Assembly: GCA_017517745.1 (NCBI GenBank)
Contig: JAFWYJ010000051.1
Span: 1-64,000, forward strand
Reading direction: 5' to 3'
DNA length: 64,000 bases
From: Clostridia bacterium
GTDB lineage: Bacteria; Bacillota; Clostridia; Oscillospirales; CAG-272
Shown here: one piece after another, positions 25,112 through 33,688 of the stretch
How positions within the stretch are numbered: the stretch's first letter is position 1
Layout: every line of letters begins with the position of its first letter
Program-made: the position numbers and the translations under genes
The notes under the pieces: generated by a model
Told to the model about the DNA's origin: nothing
The model's input: the letters and a program-made list of their open reading frames with translations, nothing else
Database searches by the model: none

Positions 25112-27073
25112 TCATCTGACGCGCTCGCCAAGCGGCGTATCGTCGGAGAGGAACACCACGCGAACGGTCTCCTCACCCGAAGCGAGGATCATGCCATTGG
25201 ACTCGATGCCGCACAGCGTTGCCGGCTTGAGATTGGCAACCAGAATGATCTTCTTTCCGATCAAAGCCTCGGGTTCGTACCATTTTGCGATGCCCGAAAC
25301 CACCTGTCTTTGCTCGTAGCCGAGATCGACCTTGAGCTTGAGCAGCTTCTTTGCCTTCGGAACCTTCTCACACTCCAAAATCTTTGCCGTGCGCAGCTCC
25401 ACACCCATAAAATCCTCGATGCCGATGAGCGCGCAGCCCTCGGGCTTCTCGGGAACGGCGTTCGCCTTTTCCGCCGCCTTTGCCGCCGCGATCATCGCCT
25501 GACGCTCCGCCTCGAACTCGGCAAGCTTCTTTTCCTCGTCCACACGGGCAAACAGAACCTTGGAGTCTCCCACCGTCTCGCCCGCGACCATGCCGTCAAA
25601 CGATGCAAGAGAAGCGAAATCACGCTTTGCGGTGTTCAGCTCGTTCAAAATCTCCTCCGCGGTGGCGGGAATGAAGGGCATCAGCATCACGGCACCCTGA
25701 CGGATCGACTCCATCAAATTGTAAAGCACGGTGCCGAGACGCGCTCTGTTGCTCGCATCCTTTGCAAGCGTCCACGGGGTGGTCTCGTCGATATATTTGT
25801 TGGCGCGGCTGAGCATTTCGAAAATGCCCTCCAGCGCATCGGCAATATGATAATCGTCCATCGCCTCGCACAGATTGGCATAAGCCTTGGCACAAGCCGC
25901 CTTCAATTCGGCGTCGGTCCCCTCTTCGCCTGCGGGCGCGGGAATCACCTTGTTGAAATATTTTTTCTCCATGTCGAGCGTCCGCTTGACGAGGTTTCCG
26001 AGGTTGTTCACAAGATCCATGTTGAATCTCTTGATGACCGCCTCATACGTGATCGATCCGTCGGACGCGAAGGGCATCTCGGAGAGCGCGTAATAGCGCA
26101 CGCCGTCCACGCCGAAATGCTCGGCAAGCTTGTCGGCGTAGATCACGTTACCCTTGGATTTGGACATCTTATCCATGCCGAAATTGAACCACGGGTGTCC
26201 GAAAACCTTCTTGGGAAGCGGCAGATCGAGTGCCATGAGGAAGATCGGCCAATAGATCGTGTGGAAGCGCAGAATGTCCTTTCCGATGATATGCACGTCG
26301 GCAGGCCAATATTTGCGGAAATGCTCGCTCTGCTCCTCGAAGGACTTGTCGGGATCGTAGCCGAGCGCGGTGATATAGTTGGTCAGCGCGTCGAGCCAGA
26401 CGTAAACGACGTGCTTTTTGTCAAAGTCAACGGGGATACCCCACGTGAACGAGGTGCGCGACACGCAAAGGTCCTGCAGTCCCGCCTTGAGGAAGTTGTT
26501 GACCATTTCCTTCTTGCGCAGCTCGGGCTGAATGAAGTCGGGATTCTCGTCGATGTGCTTCATCAAACGGTCGGCGTACTTGCTCATCTTGAAGAAATAC
26601 GCCTCCTCCTTCGCCTGCGCCAGATCTCTGCCGCAGTCGGGGCATTTGCCCTCTGCCGCCTGGGTGTTGGTGAAGAAGGACTCGCAGGGCGTGCAATACC
26701 AGCCCTCGTATTCGCTTTTGTAAATATCTCCCTGCTCATAAAACTTCTTGAAGATCTTCTGAACAGCCGCCTCGTGATAATCGTCGGTGGTACGGATGAA
26801 ATAATCGTAGCTGGAATTCATCAGATCCCAAATGCCCTTGATCTCGCCGGCAACGCCGTCCACGTAGCTCTTGGGCGTAATCCCCTGCTCGTTTGCGAGA
26901 TTTTCGATCTTCTGTCCGTGCTCGTCGGTACCCGTGCAGAAATACACGTCCTTACCGCGTGCTCTTTGATAGCGTGCAACGGCATCGCTCATGATCACCT
27001 CGTAGGTGTTTCCGAAATGGGGCTTACGCGAGGCGTAAGCAATGGCGGTCGTCAGATAAAATTTTTCACTCAT
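25112..27073 (-). CDS. metG: Methionyl-tRNA synthetase
   Basis: The 653-residue protein is a class I synthetase. It has the HIGH-equivalent HFGN at about 15-18, a zinc knuckle (CTPCE and CPDCG), the KMSKSKG loop near 300, the anticodon-binding helical domain, and a C-terminal tRNA-binding (OB-fold) domain from about 545 (FMGVELRTAKILECEKVPKA). It charges tRNA-Met for initiation and elongation. GGAGG lies before the ATG, inside the end of the upstream membrane-protein gene, which is only 7 bases away, so the two are co-transcribed from the promoter at 27914-27942. Confidence 0.97.
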   Translation of the reverse strand: MSEKFYLTTAIAYASRKPHFGNTYEVIMSDAVARYQRARGKDVYFCTGTDEHGQKIENLANEQGITPKSYVDGVAGEIKGIWDLMNSSYDYFIRTTDDYHEAAVQKIFKKFYEQGDIYKSEYEGWYCTPCESFFTNTQAAEGKCPDCGRDLAQAKEEAYFFKMSKYADRLMKHIDENPDFIQPELRKKEMVNNFLKAGLQDLCVSRTSFTWGIPVDFDKKHVVYVWLDALTNYITALGYDPDKSFEEQSEHFRKYWPADVHIIGKDILRFHTIYWPIFLMALDLPLPKKVFGHPWFNFGMDKMSKSKGNVIYADKLAEHFGVDGVRYYALSEMPFASDGSITYEAVIKRFNMDLVNNLGNLVKRTLDMEKKYFNKVIPAPAGEEGTDAELKAACAKAYANLCEAMDDYHIADALEGIFEMLSRANKYIDETTPWTLAKDASNRARLGTVLYNLMESIRQGAVMLMPFIPATAEEILNELNTAKRDFASLASFDGMVAGETVGDSKVLFARVDEEKKLAEFEAERQAMIAAAKAAEKANAVPEKPEGCALIGIEDFMGVELRTAKILECEKVPKAKKLLKLKVDLGYEQRQVVSGIAKWYEPEALIGKKIILVANLKPATLCGIESNGMILASGEETVRVVFLSDDTPLGERVR

Positions 27074-27080
27074 GTTGTAT

Positions 27081-27878
27081 TTATTCCTCCGATTGGATAA
27101 TCATTTCATTGGTTTGTCCGAGATAGCGGAAATATGCCAGCAACATCTGCGGCAACACGTCCCACAGAAGCAGAACGCCAAAGGTGACGAGTCCGAGCAG
27201 GATTTTTGGCAAAAAGCCCATGAAAAATCCGTATCCCGCACTGCTGTCAATCTGTTCCGGCATCTCCCGCAACCGTTCTTTGGCGCGTTGAGGGGAAATC
27301 CTCTCGGTCAGCGCGACCGCCAAAACGGGAAATCTGCGAGCCCAGAGCAGAAGCGCTCCGATCACGCCGAAAAAGAGCAACAGATCGCGCAGATAGACGG
27401 GAAAGCCGAAATCAACCGCCGGTTGAAAAAGCAATTTCATCGCCGCCGTGCCGAGAACGATCAAAGCAATCCGCCAGAACGCGCTTGCGCCGAGGGCGAG
27501 CGCATGGAAATAGGCTTTGGGGGAGGTGAACGGCGCAAACAGATCGGCAAGCACGGGGGCCTCACCGCGCGCGATCAGCCTCGCAAAATCAAGAAGTCCG
27601 ATGATCGACGGGAGAGTCAAAAACAAAGCCAAAAGCGAGACCAAAACGAAATGGAGCGTTAAAGTCACGTACGGAAGCACAGTTGAACCGACCGAAAAGT
27701 CGATCCACGCGATGATCAGCGACGTCGCCGTATCCAACATCACGTACAGCGGCAGATTCATCATCACGAGCAGAATCGCCTCGATCAAAAGCAGGCGATT
27801 TCCGTTTTGTGCCAAAATCTCACTTGCCTCTTCTTTCGCCAACGGCAGAGAGGGACAGCGAATTTCCCGCGTATGCAA
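27081..27878 (-). CDS. Integral membrane protein of unknown function
   Basis: This protein of about 265 residues has five or more hydrophobic segments (LLLIEAILLVMMNLPLYVML, FVLVSLLALFLTLPSIIGLL, an Ala-rich helix near 135, DLLLFFGVIGALLLWA, ILLGLVTFGVLLLWDVLP), a short cytoplasmic start and an acidic end. I do not recognise the family; the layout resembles DUF975/DUF624-type membrane proteins. The start is uncertain. AAAGGGGGTG is best spaced for a TTG at 27878, while a GTG at 27887 would overlap that site. It is the first gene of the metG operon, but a direct role in translation is not implied. Confidence 0.75.
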   Translation of the reverse strand: MHTREIRCPSLPLAKEEASEILAQNGNRLLLIEAILLVMMNLPLYVMLDTATSLIIAWIDFSVGSTVLPYVTLTLHFVLVSLLALFLTLPSIIGLLDFARLIARGEAPVLADLFAPFTSPKAYFHALALGASAFWRIALIVLGTAAMKLLFQPAVDFGFPVYLRDLLLFFGVIGALLLWARRFPVLAVALTERISPQRAKERLREMPEQIDSSAGYGFFMGFLPKILLGLVTFGVLLLWDVLPQMLLAYFRYLGQTNEMIIQSEE

Positions 27879-27913
27879 GCTCCCCACCCCCTTTCTCGGA
27901 GCATTCTCTTTAT

Positions 27914-27942
27914 ATTATAACAAAAATACCGAGGTTTTACAA
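27914..27942 (-). promoter_or_regulatory. SigA-type promoter of the membrane protein-metG unit
   Basis: Minus strand: TTGTAA, 17-base spacer, TATAAT. Confidence 0.7.
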
Positions 27943-28027
27943 TAGTTTTTTGAATTTTTTCCCTTTTTTCGGGCAATAATCCTTTCCATCCCGCAAAAAA
28001 TACGAAAAAAGAAAGGAGTCTTCTCCC

Positions 28028-28453
28028 ATGAAACCGGTTCTCTATCATCCCAAGTCGCTCCAGCGTGTTGCCGAAAACCTCTTTCTCGTCCTCTTTGGGG
28101 GCGTGCTTTACTGCGCGCTTGAAATCACTTGGCGCGGTCGATCACATCCGAGCATGGCGATCTTGGGCGCGATCTGTTTCTGCATGATCTACCGCATCAA
28201 CGAACGCTTTCCCCATCTCCCCGTTCTGCTTCGCGCCCTTGTAGAGGCAATCCTCATCACCCTCGCCGAGCTGCTTGCCGGATGTCTGCTCAATCTCGGG
28301 CTGGGCCTCGCCGTCTGGGATTACAGTACGCTCCCCTATCAATTTCTGGGACAAATCTGTCTGCCCTACACGATCGTCTGGTTTCTGTTGTGCATTCCTC
28401 TGACGGGTGTCAGCCGTCTGATACGCCGCCACGTTTTCCTCTCACCCTTCTGA
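28028..28453 (+). CDS. CmpB-type putative ABC transporter permease (small membrane protein)
   Basis: The 141-residue protein has about four transmembrane segments. It carries the family mark WDYSTLPYQFLGQICLPYTI near the end, typical of the putative ABC-transporter type IV (CmpB) family. The substrate and partners are unknown; no ATPase gene is adjacent, so the transporter label rests on the family name only. GAAAGGAG precedes the ATG. It is a monocistronic unit with a clean terminator. Confidence 0.8.
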   Translation: MKPVLYHPKSLQRVAENLFLVLFGGVLYCALEITWRGRSHPSMAILGAICFCMIYRINERFPHLPVLLRALVEAILITLAELLAGCLLNLGLGLAVWDYSTLPYQFLGQICLPYTIVWFLLCIPLTGVSRLIRRHVFLSPF

Positions 28454-28460
28454 CGGAAAA

Positions 28461-28496
28461 ACGATGCCTCTGTCAACATACAAAGGCATCGTTTTT
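28461..28496 (+). terminator. Rho-independent terminator
   Basis: ACGATGCCT pairs with AGGCATCGT across a 14-base loop, followed by TTTT, 8 bases after the CmpB-type stop. Confidence 0.85.
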
Positions 28497-28546
28497 AGAA
28501 TAAAACTAATTTTTGTTTTAATATTTCCGAAAAACAGACCGATAAA

Positions 28547-30007
28547 TCAAATAATATAGGTCGCTTTTTTATCTTCGATCTCAGAGAAATCGAGATCGGG
28601 ACAGTCGAGGAAGGTGTAGGAATAGAGATCACTCTTGAAGAGCTTGATTCTCAAGCGATATTTGACGTCAAGATCCAGTTCCTCCAATGCCTTTGCCCAC
28701 TTGACCTCATAGGAAATACCGTCCGCCTTTTCCAAAACACAATCCGCAAAGTCAAAGCCATCCAAAACCGTTCCTTCCTCGTCGGCAACGGCAAGCTCGA
28801 TCCTGCCCAACTTCTGAATGTCGGCGTTGATCCGCAAACGCTTTCCGAATTGCAGCAGAACGGTGGTGATGGCGCCGTGCGACTCGGCATGCAGGGAGGT
28901 GTAGCCATCCTCCCGATAGATGAATCGGCAGATGCCGGGATAGCGCGCATTCCGCATCTCCTCGCTCACCATTCCCTCCGCATTGTGTCCTCCGGGCATA
29001 GGAGAATAGTAATGAATCCATTTGCCTTCTCCGTCGTCAACCATACCGACACAGCTGTAAACGCATCCGGGCAAGCCGTTCTCCCGGCTGATGATCGGAG
29101 AAAGCCCCATCGGTCTGTGAATGGTGTTGAGATCGCGCGAAGTGGCAAGAATGACCTCTACGTGATCGGCAGTGCGGTGGAACGGCGTCGGAAAAAGTAC
29201 GAACGCGTGGTCTGCTCCCTTCCAAGGATGCGCGGCAAGCTGGTAATAGTCCACGTCGGGCGGATCGTTGGGATCTCCGTTCAAAACGATGCGAGGTTCG
29301 GTAAAGGTGCGAAAATCATCGCTTTCCGAATAGGTCATCGTGCGCCGCGTCACGTGTCCGGGCGCGCGGGATTTCGTCATGATGACGTATTTCTTGCGCA
29401 CGTTGTCATACAACAAGCTTGCTTGTGTATCTCCACCGTCAAAAAACTTTCCAAGCTCGTTCCAATGGATGCCGTCGGCAGAGACCGCGCCGTGTGTCTC
29501 CACACCCGTCAGAATTCTGCGCACACCCGGCTCGTAATCGTAAACGACACGGGTGAATACCATCTTGAAACGCTCCTCCGCGGGCGCATTCTCGTCATAC
29601 ATCACAACCTCACCCTCGTCGGTATAATATCCGTGACCACCGTTGACACGAACGATGTTGTTCTCTTTCGATCCATCGTACTCGTGCAAGCCGAGCGCGG
29701 GCTTGTCCCAATGCACGCCGTCCCGACTCGTGGCATAGCACAAGCTGAAGCAGGCGGGATCGGTGGCAACCACCTCATACCACGCGTGATAGGTGTTCCC
29801 TACCTTGAGGACCGTGGCATAGGCCCCCACCCGAGGCTGCTCCCACGGATTGTCCGGACGGATGATCGCCTCGGTCTCCACGATCGGTCGATGCGCCTTG
29901 ATCGTCACGCCGTAAGGCGAGCTGTCCTTCGGGTTGTAGCCCTTGAGATCCACCCCGTAACCGGGATCGACCTCCCACCAGTCAACAAATACGTGTTTTT
30001 GATCCAT
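28547..30007 (-). CDS. Five-bladed beta-propeller glycosidase-like protein (GH32/GH43-related)
   Basis: The 486-residue protein looks like a beta-propeller glycosidase of the GH32/43/68/117 type. Repeated blade motifs are visible (YHAWYEV, YATSRDGVHWDKP, VSADGIHWNELG, TYSESDDFRTF, ILATSRDLNTIHR), followed by a beta-sandwich-like C-terminal part with KRLRINADIQK. I cannot assign the catalytic acids or the family with certainty. No signal peptide is seen, so the enzyme is probably cytoplasmic. GGGAG lies about 10 bases before the ATG, with a consensus promoter upstream. It is a single-gene unit. Confidence 0.75.
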   Translation of the reverse strand: MDQKHVFVDWWEVDPGYGVDLKGYNPKDSSPYGVTIKAHRPIVETEAIIRPDNPWEQPRVGAYATVLKVGNTYHAWYEVVATDPACFSLCYATSRDGVHWDKPALGLHEYDGSKENNIVRVNGGHGYYTDEGEVVMYDENAPAEERFKMVFTRVVYDYEPGVRRILTGVETHGAVSADGIHWNELGKFFDGGDTQASLLYDNVRKKYVIMTKSRAPGHVTRRTMTYSESDDFRTFTEPRIVLNGDPNDPPDVDYYQLAAHPWKGADHAFVLFPTPFHRTADHVEVILATSRDLNTIHRPMGLSPIISRENGLPGCVYSCVGMVDDGEGKWIHYYSPMPGGHNAEGMVSEEMRNARYPGICRFIYREDGYTSLHAESHGAITTVLLQFGKRLRINADIQKLGRIELAVADEEGTVLDGFDFADCVLEKADGISYEVKWAKALEELDLDVKYRLRIKLFKSDLYSYTFLDCPDLDFSEIEDKKATYII

Positions 30008-30281
30008 GATCGTTTCTCCCTGTTAAAAAATTTCAAAAAGCCGTATCCAAGTTTCTGATTTTATTATAGCACACCGAAACGCAAAAGACAAGTATAAAAA
30101 TTAGACCTTTCGAATATGCAAGCGTCTGTTGATTTCACATCCCGAAAGCGGAAAGCTCCCCCTCGAAAGCAATTTCAAGGAGGAGCCGTTATGAAAGCGT
30201 TATTTTTATTTTTGTTCCGAAATCCGACATTCTTTCGGACACGAAAACATAAGATTGACCGAAAGCGCGAGCACGCGGCAC
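30008..30281. other. Intergenic region with promoter and an imperfect hairpin
   Basis: This stretch holds the minus-strand promoter of the propeller gene (30063-30091) and, at about 30153-30189, an inverted repeat (GCTCCCCCT with AGGAGGAGC). On the minus strand the hairpin is followed by TTTCC, so it could terminate the homoserine dehydrogenase gene. Confidence 0.45.
30063..30091 (-). promoter_or_regulatory. SigA-type promoter of the propeller glycosidase gene
   Basis: Minus strand: TTGTCT, 17-base spacer, TATAAT, 55 bases before the start codon. Confidence 0.75.
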
Positions 30282-31499
30282 TCAATCCAGAACGGGCAGA
30301 CAGAAGACCACAGACACACCGGTCGCCGCAATGGCAGCCTCGGCTTCCTGTTCGGACATCACGCGGCTGATGATCGCGAATTTGCCGTCTGCCACCGTCT
30401 CAAAGCCATCGGCTCCGAGCGCCGTCTTTGCCTTTTCGGCACATTTGGGGCAGCCGTCGATCACGTAGCAACGGCGGCAAGCATAATCACCTTTCTGTGC
30501 AACGTCAGCGGCAGAAGCGTTCTTCCATTCGGGCAGTCTGCGCTCCTCGGCGCGGCGTGAAAGAACGTCGATGATGTCCGCCACGACCGCACTTGCCGTG
30601 GGCAACTTACCCGCGCCCGCTCCGTAGAAGAGCGCGCGTCCGAGCATATTGGTATCCACCAGAATCCCGTTGAAAACGTCATCCACGTGACTGATGGGAT
30701 TGGAGGCGGGAACGAAATAGGGAGAAACCCCGGCATAGATCTTGCCGTCGATCTTCTCGGTGTGACCGATCAGCTTCACCGCGCCGCCCAGCTTGTCCGC
30801 CGTTGCGGTGTGCAGTCCCGTGATCTTGGTGATTCCTTCGGTGGGAATGGTCTTGGGATCGATCAGAACGCCGTAAGCCAATGCTGCCAGAATCACGATC
30901 TTGCGCGCGGCGTCAAGCCCCTCCACGTCGGCTGCGGGATTCGCCTCGGCATAGCCCTTCGCCTGCGCTTCCTTGAGGACCTCCGCAAACTCCGCGCCCT
31001 CGTTCTTCATCTTCGTCAGAATGAAGTTGGTGGTTCCGTTGAGAATGCCGCTGACCGCCAGAATCTGATTGGAGGCAAGGTCGGTCTGCATCGGGCGGAT
31101 GATCGGAATCCCGCCGCCCACACTTGCTTCAAAAAGATAGCAAACGTGATTTTCACGCGCCAAAGCAAGCAACTCGACGCCAAAGTTGGCAATGACCTCC
31201 TTGTTCGAGGTCACAACGTGCTTGCCCGCCTTCAGAGCAGCCGCACTGAATTCGTAAGCAGGATGCGATCCTCCCATCATCTCTGCCACCAAAACGACCT
31301 CCGGGTCGTTGAGAATGACGTTGATGTCATGAACCACACGGTCACCCAACGGATGATCGGGGAACTCGCGCAGATCCAGAATATATTTGACGGAAACCTC
31401 GTCACCGCAATGCGCCGTGATCAGTTTTTTGTTTTCAGCCAGGACCTCGGCAGTACCGCTGCCGACCACTCCAAAGCCGAGAATTGCAATTTGCATCAT
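30282..31499 (-). CDS. hom: Homoserine dehydrogenase
   Basis: The 405-residue enzyme makes L-homoserine from aspartate semialdehyde, for threonine and methionine synthesis. It has an NAD(P) site (IAILGFGVVGSGTAE), VVTSNKEVIANFG, the hallmark EASVGGGIPIIRP, ILNGTTNFILTKM and a DVEGLDAARKIVILA block (catalytic Asp/Lys region). The usual C-terminal ACT domain is not obvious; instead a short domain with CRRCYVIDGCPKC (two CxxC pairs) occupies that place. The ATG at 31499 follows an AAAGG site. Longer frames read through the promoter region shared with the divergent DUF4364 gene. Confidence 0.93.
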   Translation of the reverse strand: MMQIAILGFGVVGSGTAEVLAENKKLITAHCGDEVSVKYILDLREFPDHPLGDRVVHDINVILNDPEVVLVAEMMGGSHPAYEFSAAALKAGKHVVTSNKEVIANFGVELLALARENHVCYLFEASVGGGIPIIRPMQTDLASNQILAVSGILNGTTNFILTKMKNEGAEFAEVLKEAQAKGYAEANPAADVEGLDAARKIVILAALAYGVLIDPKTIPTEGITKITGLHTATADKLGGAVKLIGHTEKIDGKIYAGVSPYFVPASNPISHVDDVFNGILVDTNMLGRALFYGAGAGKLPTASAVVADIIDVLSRRAEERRLPEWKNASAADVAQKGDYACRRCYVIDGCPKCAEKAKTALGADGFETVADGKFAIISRVMSEQEAEAAIAATGVSVVFCLPVLD

Positions 31500-31570
31500 C
31501 GTTTTTTGTCCTTTCCAAATGACTTCTCTTATATCATACCACAAAATCTGCCAAAATGCAAACAAAACTA

Positions 31571-31599
31571 TTGAAAAAAATAAAAAAATATGCTATAAT
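31571..31599 (+). promoter_or_regulatory. SigA-type promoter of DUF4364 gene
   Basis: TTGAAA, 17-base spacer, TATAAT, 34 bases before the start codon. Confidence 0.8.
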
Positions 31600-31632
31600 T
31601 TTTTCAATCAAGGAAAAACGGGAGGAATCTGC

Positions 31633-32187
31633 ATGGCATCACCCATCGGAAGCATGAATAACGTCAAAATTTTCGTCCTTTATCTCATGCGAAACATCAA
31701 CTATCCGCTCGATTTCGTCACGATCAACGAGATCGTCATGCAAACCGACTACATCATGTATCTCGATTTTGCCGTCGCCTTTCACGAAATGCTGGACGGC
31801 GAACTGATCTGCGAGGAAGGGACCAACGAAAGAGGAGAACCGCTTTATGCCGTTACAAGCCGCGGTGCCATGGTGGCCGAGCAATTGCGCAGCGATCTTC
31901 TCCCCTCCATTCTTGACCGCAGCCTGGCGTGCGCCCTCCGCCATCTCGATTTCAAGCGTCGCGGCATCACCGTGGACTGTTCCTCCGAGCCGCTTGGAAA
32001 TCAAACCTTCCGCGTCTCCTTCATCATTCGGGAAAAGGACAAGATTCTGATGCAAACTTCGGTCAACGTCGACTCGGAATACCGCTCCAGACAAATGCGC
32101 GAAAACTTCCGCGAGCGTCCCGACGTCATCTACCGCGGGATCCTCGCGCTTCTGACAGGAAACGTCAATTATTTGTTCGACAAGTAA
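31633..32187 (+). CDS. DUF4364 family protein
   Basis: The 184-residue protein matches the DUF4364 family, which is widespread in Clostridia. The start (NNVKIFVLYLMRNINYPLDF) leads into a probable winged-helix region, with FVTINEIVMQTDYIMYLDFA and then LLDGEL-like text (MLDGELICEEG), followed by a beta-rich C-terminal half. The family is thought to be DNA-binding, but no function is established. GGAGG precedes the ATG at 31633, and a consensus promoter sits 34 bases upstream. It diverges from hom. Confidence 0.85.
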   Translation: MASPIGSMNNVKIFVLYLMRNINYPLDFVTINEIVMQTDYIMYLDFAVAFHEMLDGELICEEGTNERGEPLYAVTSRGAMVAEQLRSDLLPSILDRSLACALRHLDFKRRGITVDCSSEPLGNQTFRVSFIIREKDKILMQTSVNVDSEYRSRQMRENFRERPDVIYRGILALLTGNVNYLFDK

Positions 32188-32276
32188 TCGGCGTCCGTGA
32201 TCAAACCCCGTTTTTCTTTCTCCGATGAAGGCACATTTTACCTTGTTAAAAAGTAATATTTCACAATCTTTTTTGA

Positions 32277-32336
32277 GGCAAACTGTCGATTTTTTACAAC
32301 AGACGGCTTTTCGTTTGTTGAATTTGGCAGTTTGCC
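32277..32336. repeat. 60-base inverted repeat, possible structured RNA or terminator
   Basis: GGCAAACTG (32277-32285) pairs exactly with CAGTTTGCC (32328-32336). A smaller CAACA/TGTTG stem lies inside. Weak T-rich sequence follows on the plus strand, so it could end the DUF4364 transcript or be a small RNA. Confidence 0.4.
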
Positions 32337-32412
32337 ACTTCTATTTTTGTTTAAAAAATCCACAAAATCATTTTTTTGCGAAAATTCTACAATTTTTCAC
32401 AAAAAAAGGGGG

Positions 32413-32440
32413 TTGACTTTTGGCAAAAATATGGTATAAT
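32413..32440 (+). promoter_or_regulatory. SigA-type promoter of the SigH-like gene
   Basis: TTGACT, 16-base spacer, TATAAT. It implies a leader of about 110 bases before the ATG at 32558. Confidence 0.75.
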
Positions 32441-32557
32441 GATGAAGATGGAAGAAGAATGACCGTAAAATTCCACAAATCGTTTGCGCTTTTTCAATCA
32501 AAGCGCAAGACCAAAACGACCAACCATCCCTGCCAGGAAAGGGCGCGATCAAAGCCA

Positions 32558-33145
32558 ATGAACACTCACTCCTCATTTGATTCCGAATTGTATGATCTTC
32601 TCAAACAAATCCAAAATGGAGATTCGGGCATCTTTGAAGTATTGTTGAATCGTTATGACCGCTTGATCTGCGCCATGACGAACCGTTTCGGCGGCACCGT
32701 TTCGGCGGCAGATGCCGACGATCTGCGTCAGGAGGCAATTCTCGCACTTTACCGTGCGGCGATGCGCTTCAACCTTGAGCAAAAGGAGGTTCAGTTTGGA
32801 CTGTTTGCAAAAACCTGCATCCGTCATGCATTGCTCTCGCATTTGCGCAAGCAAAAAAAGCTGGAGGCATTGGTTTTGCTGGAGGACGATTTGTTGGAAG
32901 CGCAAGCCAAGGGGGGCAAATGCGATCCTGAGTCGCAATTGATCGAGGAAGAGAGTTATCTTTCTCTGTCCGCGCAGATCCGAAGCGCACTCTCCGAGCA
33001 TGAAAACCGCATCTGGTGGCTCTATCTTTCGGGACGCACGGCAAAGGAGATCGCCGTGTGTATCGAGAAAGATGAGAAATCGGTGCAAAACGCGATCTAT
33101 CGCATTCGGCGCAAGCTTCGCACGATTATTCCCACTCCGGATTGA
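32558..33145 (+). CDS. Sigma-70 family RNA polymerase sigma factor, SigH-like
   Basis: The 195-residue protein has sigma region 2 (VLLNRYDRLICAMTNRFGG, DDLRQEAILALYRAAMRF) and region 4 (LSGRTAKEIAVCIEKDEKS, VQNAIYRIRRKLR). The layout is close to the SigH/sporulation-specific class, which controls early sporulation and stationary phase; exact equivalence to SigH is not proven. I start it at the ATG at 32558, where homology begins. The upstream frame (ATG at 32459, just after the predicted transcription start) would add about 33 basic residues without family resemblance. The gene is followed by a tRNA-like fold and a zinc-ribbon gene on the same strand. Confidence 0.85.
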   Translation: MNTHSSFDSELYDLLKQIQNGDSGIFEVLLNRYDRLICAMTNRFGGTVSAADADDLRQEAILALYRAAMRFNLEQKEVQFGLFAKTCIRHALLSHLRKQKKLEALVLLEDDLLEAQAKGGKCDPESQLIEEESYLSLSAQIRSALSEHENRIWWLYLSGRTAKEIAVCIEKDEKSVQNAIYRIRRKLRTIIPTPD

Positions 33146-33147
33146 TA

Positions 33148-33211
33148 TGCCCGTTTAGCTTAATCAGAGCGTTGAGAAATCAAAGGTGGCGGTCAGAATC
33201 CGCCAAGGGTA
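33148..33211 (+). ncRNA. tRNA-like folded element (degenerate)
   Basis: This 64-base stretch between the sigma and zinc-ribbon genes folds like a shrunken tRNA. TGCCC at the 5' end can pair with GGGTA at the 3' end. A D-arm-like GCT...AGC follows. TTGA-GAAA-TCAA replaces the anticodon arm, and GGCGG-TCAGAAT-CCGCC gives a T-arm of 5 pairs with a 7-base loop. The four-base GAAA loop means it cannot carry an anticodon. It may be a tRNA remnant or a leader element of the next gene. Confidence 0.35.
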
Positions 33212-33244
33212 AAAAAACAATTTGAACAAGAGAGGTTTCACACA

Positions 33245-33571
33245 ATGTTCCAGGACGAGAACTACGCAGCAGTAGAAAACGAAAACACCGAGTACGTCGA
33301 CGAGACTCTGGTCTGCAAGGATTGCGGCAACGAGTTCGTGTTCACCGCAGGTGAGCAGAGATTCTATGCCGAAAAGGGCTTTTTGAACAAGCCCAAGGCT
33401 TGCAAGGCTTGCCGTGATGCAAAGAAGAACGCCGGCAAAGCTCCCCGTGAGTATTTCACTGCAGTGTGCGCAGATTGCGGCGGAGAGGCAAAGATCACCT
33501 TCCAGCCCTCCAACGACAGACCTGTTTATTGCAGCGCTTGCTTTGAGAATCGCAAGAAGGCACAGGGCTAA
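33245..33571 (+). CDS. Zinc-ribbon domain protein (CxxC-rich)
   Basis: The 108-residue protein has an acidic start and two zinc ribbons. The first is LVCKDCGNEFVFTAGEQRFY followed by CKACRDAK; the second is AVCADCGGEAKITF followed by YCSACFENR. This matches the common Clostridia family of CxxC-x17-CxxC zinc-ribbon proteins. Its role is unknown; nucleic-acid or ribosome binding is a typical guess. AGAGAGG lies before the ATG. It follows the SigH-like gene by about 100 bases that contain the tRNA-like fold, and ends at a strong bidirectional terminator. Confidence 0.88.
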   Translation: MFQDENYAAVENENTEYVDETLVCKDCGNEFVFTAGEQRFYAEKGFLNKPKACKACRDAKKNAGKAPREYFTAVCADCGGEAKITFQPSNDRPVYCSACFENRKKAQG

Positions 33572-33640
33572 TTCAATCGGAATCGGCCGGGACTGATATA
33601 CATTTGGTTTTTACCACGAAAGGCTTGGCTTCGCACGACG

Positions 33641-33676
33641 AAAAGCAGGCAATCGCAAATGCGATTGCCTGCTTTT
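33641..33676. terminator. Bidirectional terminator between zinc-ribbon and ABC genes
   Basis: AAAAGCAGGCAATCGC and GCGATTGCCTGCTTTT form a perfect 16-pair stem with an AAAT loop. It serves convergent genes on both sides. Confidence 0.92.
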
Positions 33677-33688
33677 CGATTTTTCGAT

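Larger units (their letters stand above)
32188..32557. other. AT-rich intergenic region with large stem-loop and promoter
   Basis: This 370-base stretch between DUF4364 and the sigma factor gene is very AT-rich with many A and T runs. It contains a long-range inverted repeat (32277-32336) and the promoter at 32413-32440. I see no gene. Confidence 0.6.

Noticed and set aside
30191..30370. Short plus-strand frame with AAGGAGG next to homoserine dehydrogenase
   Set aside because: It is very basic, overlaps the end of hom on the other strand, and the AAGGAGG is part of an imperfect hairpin; I could not support a protein.
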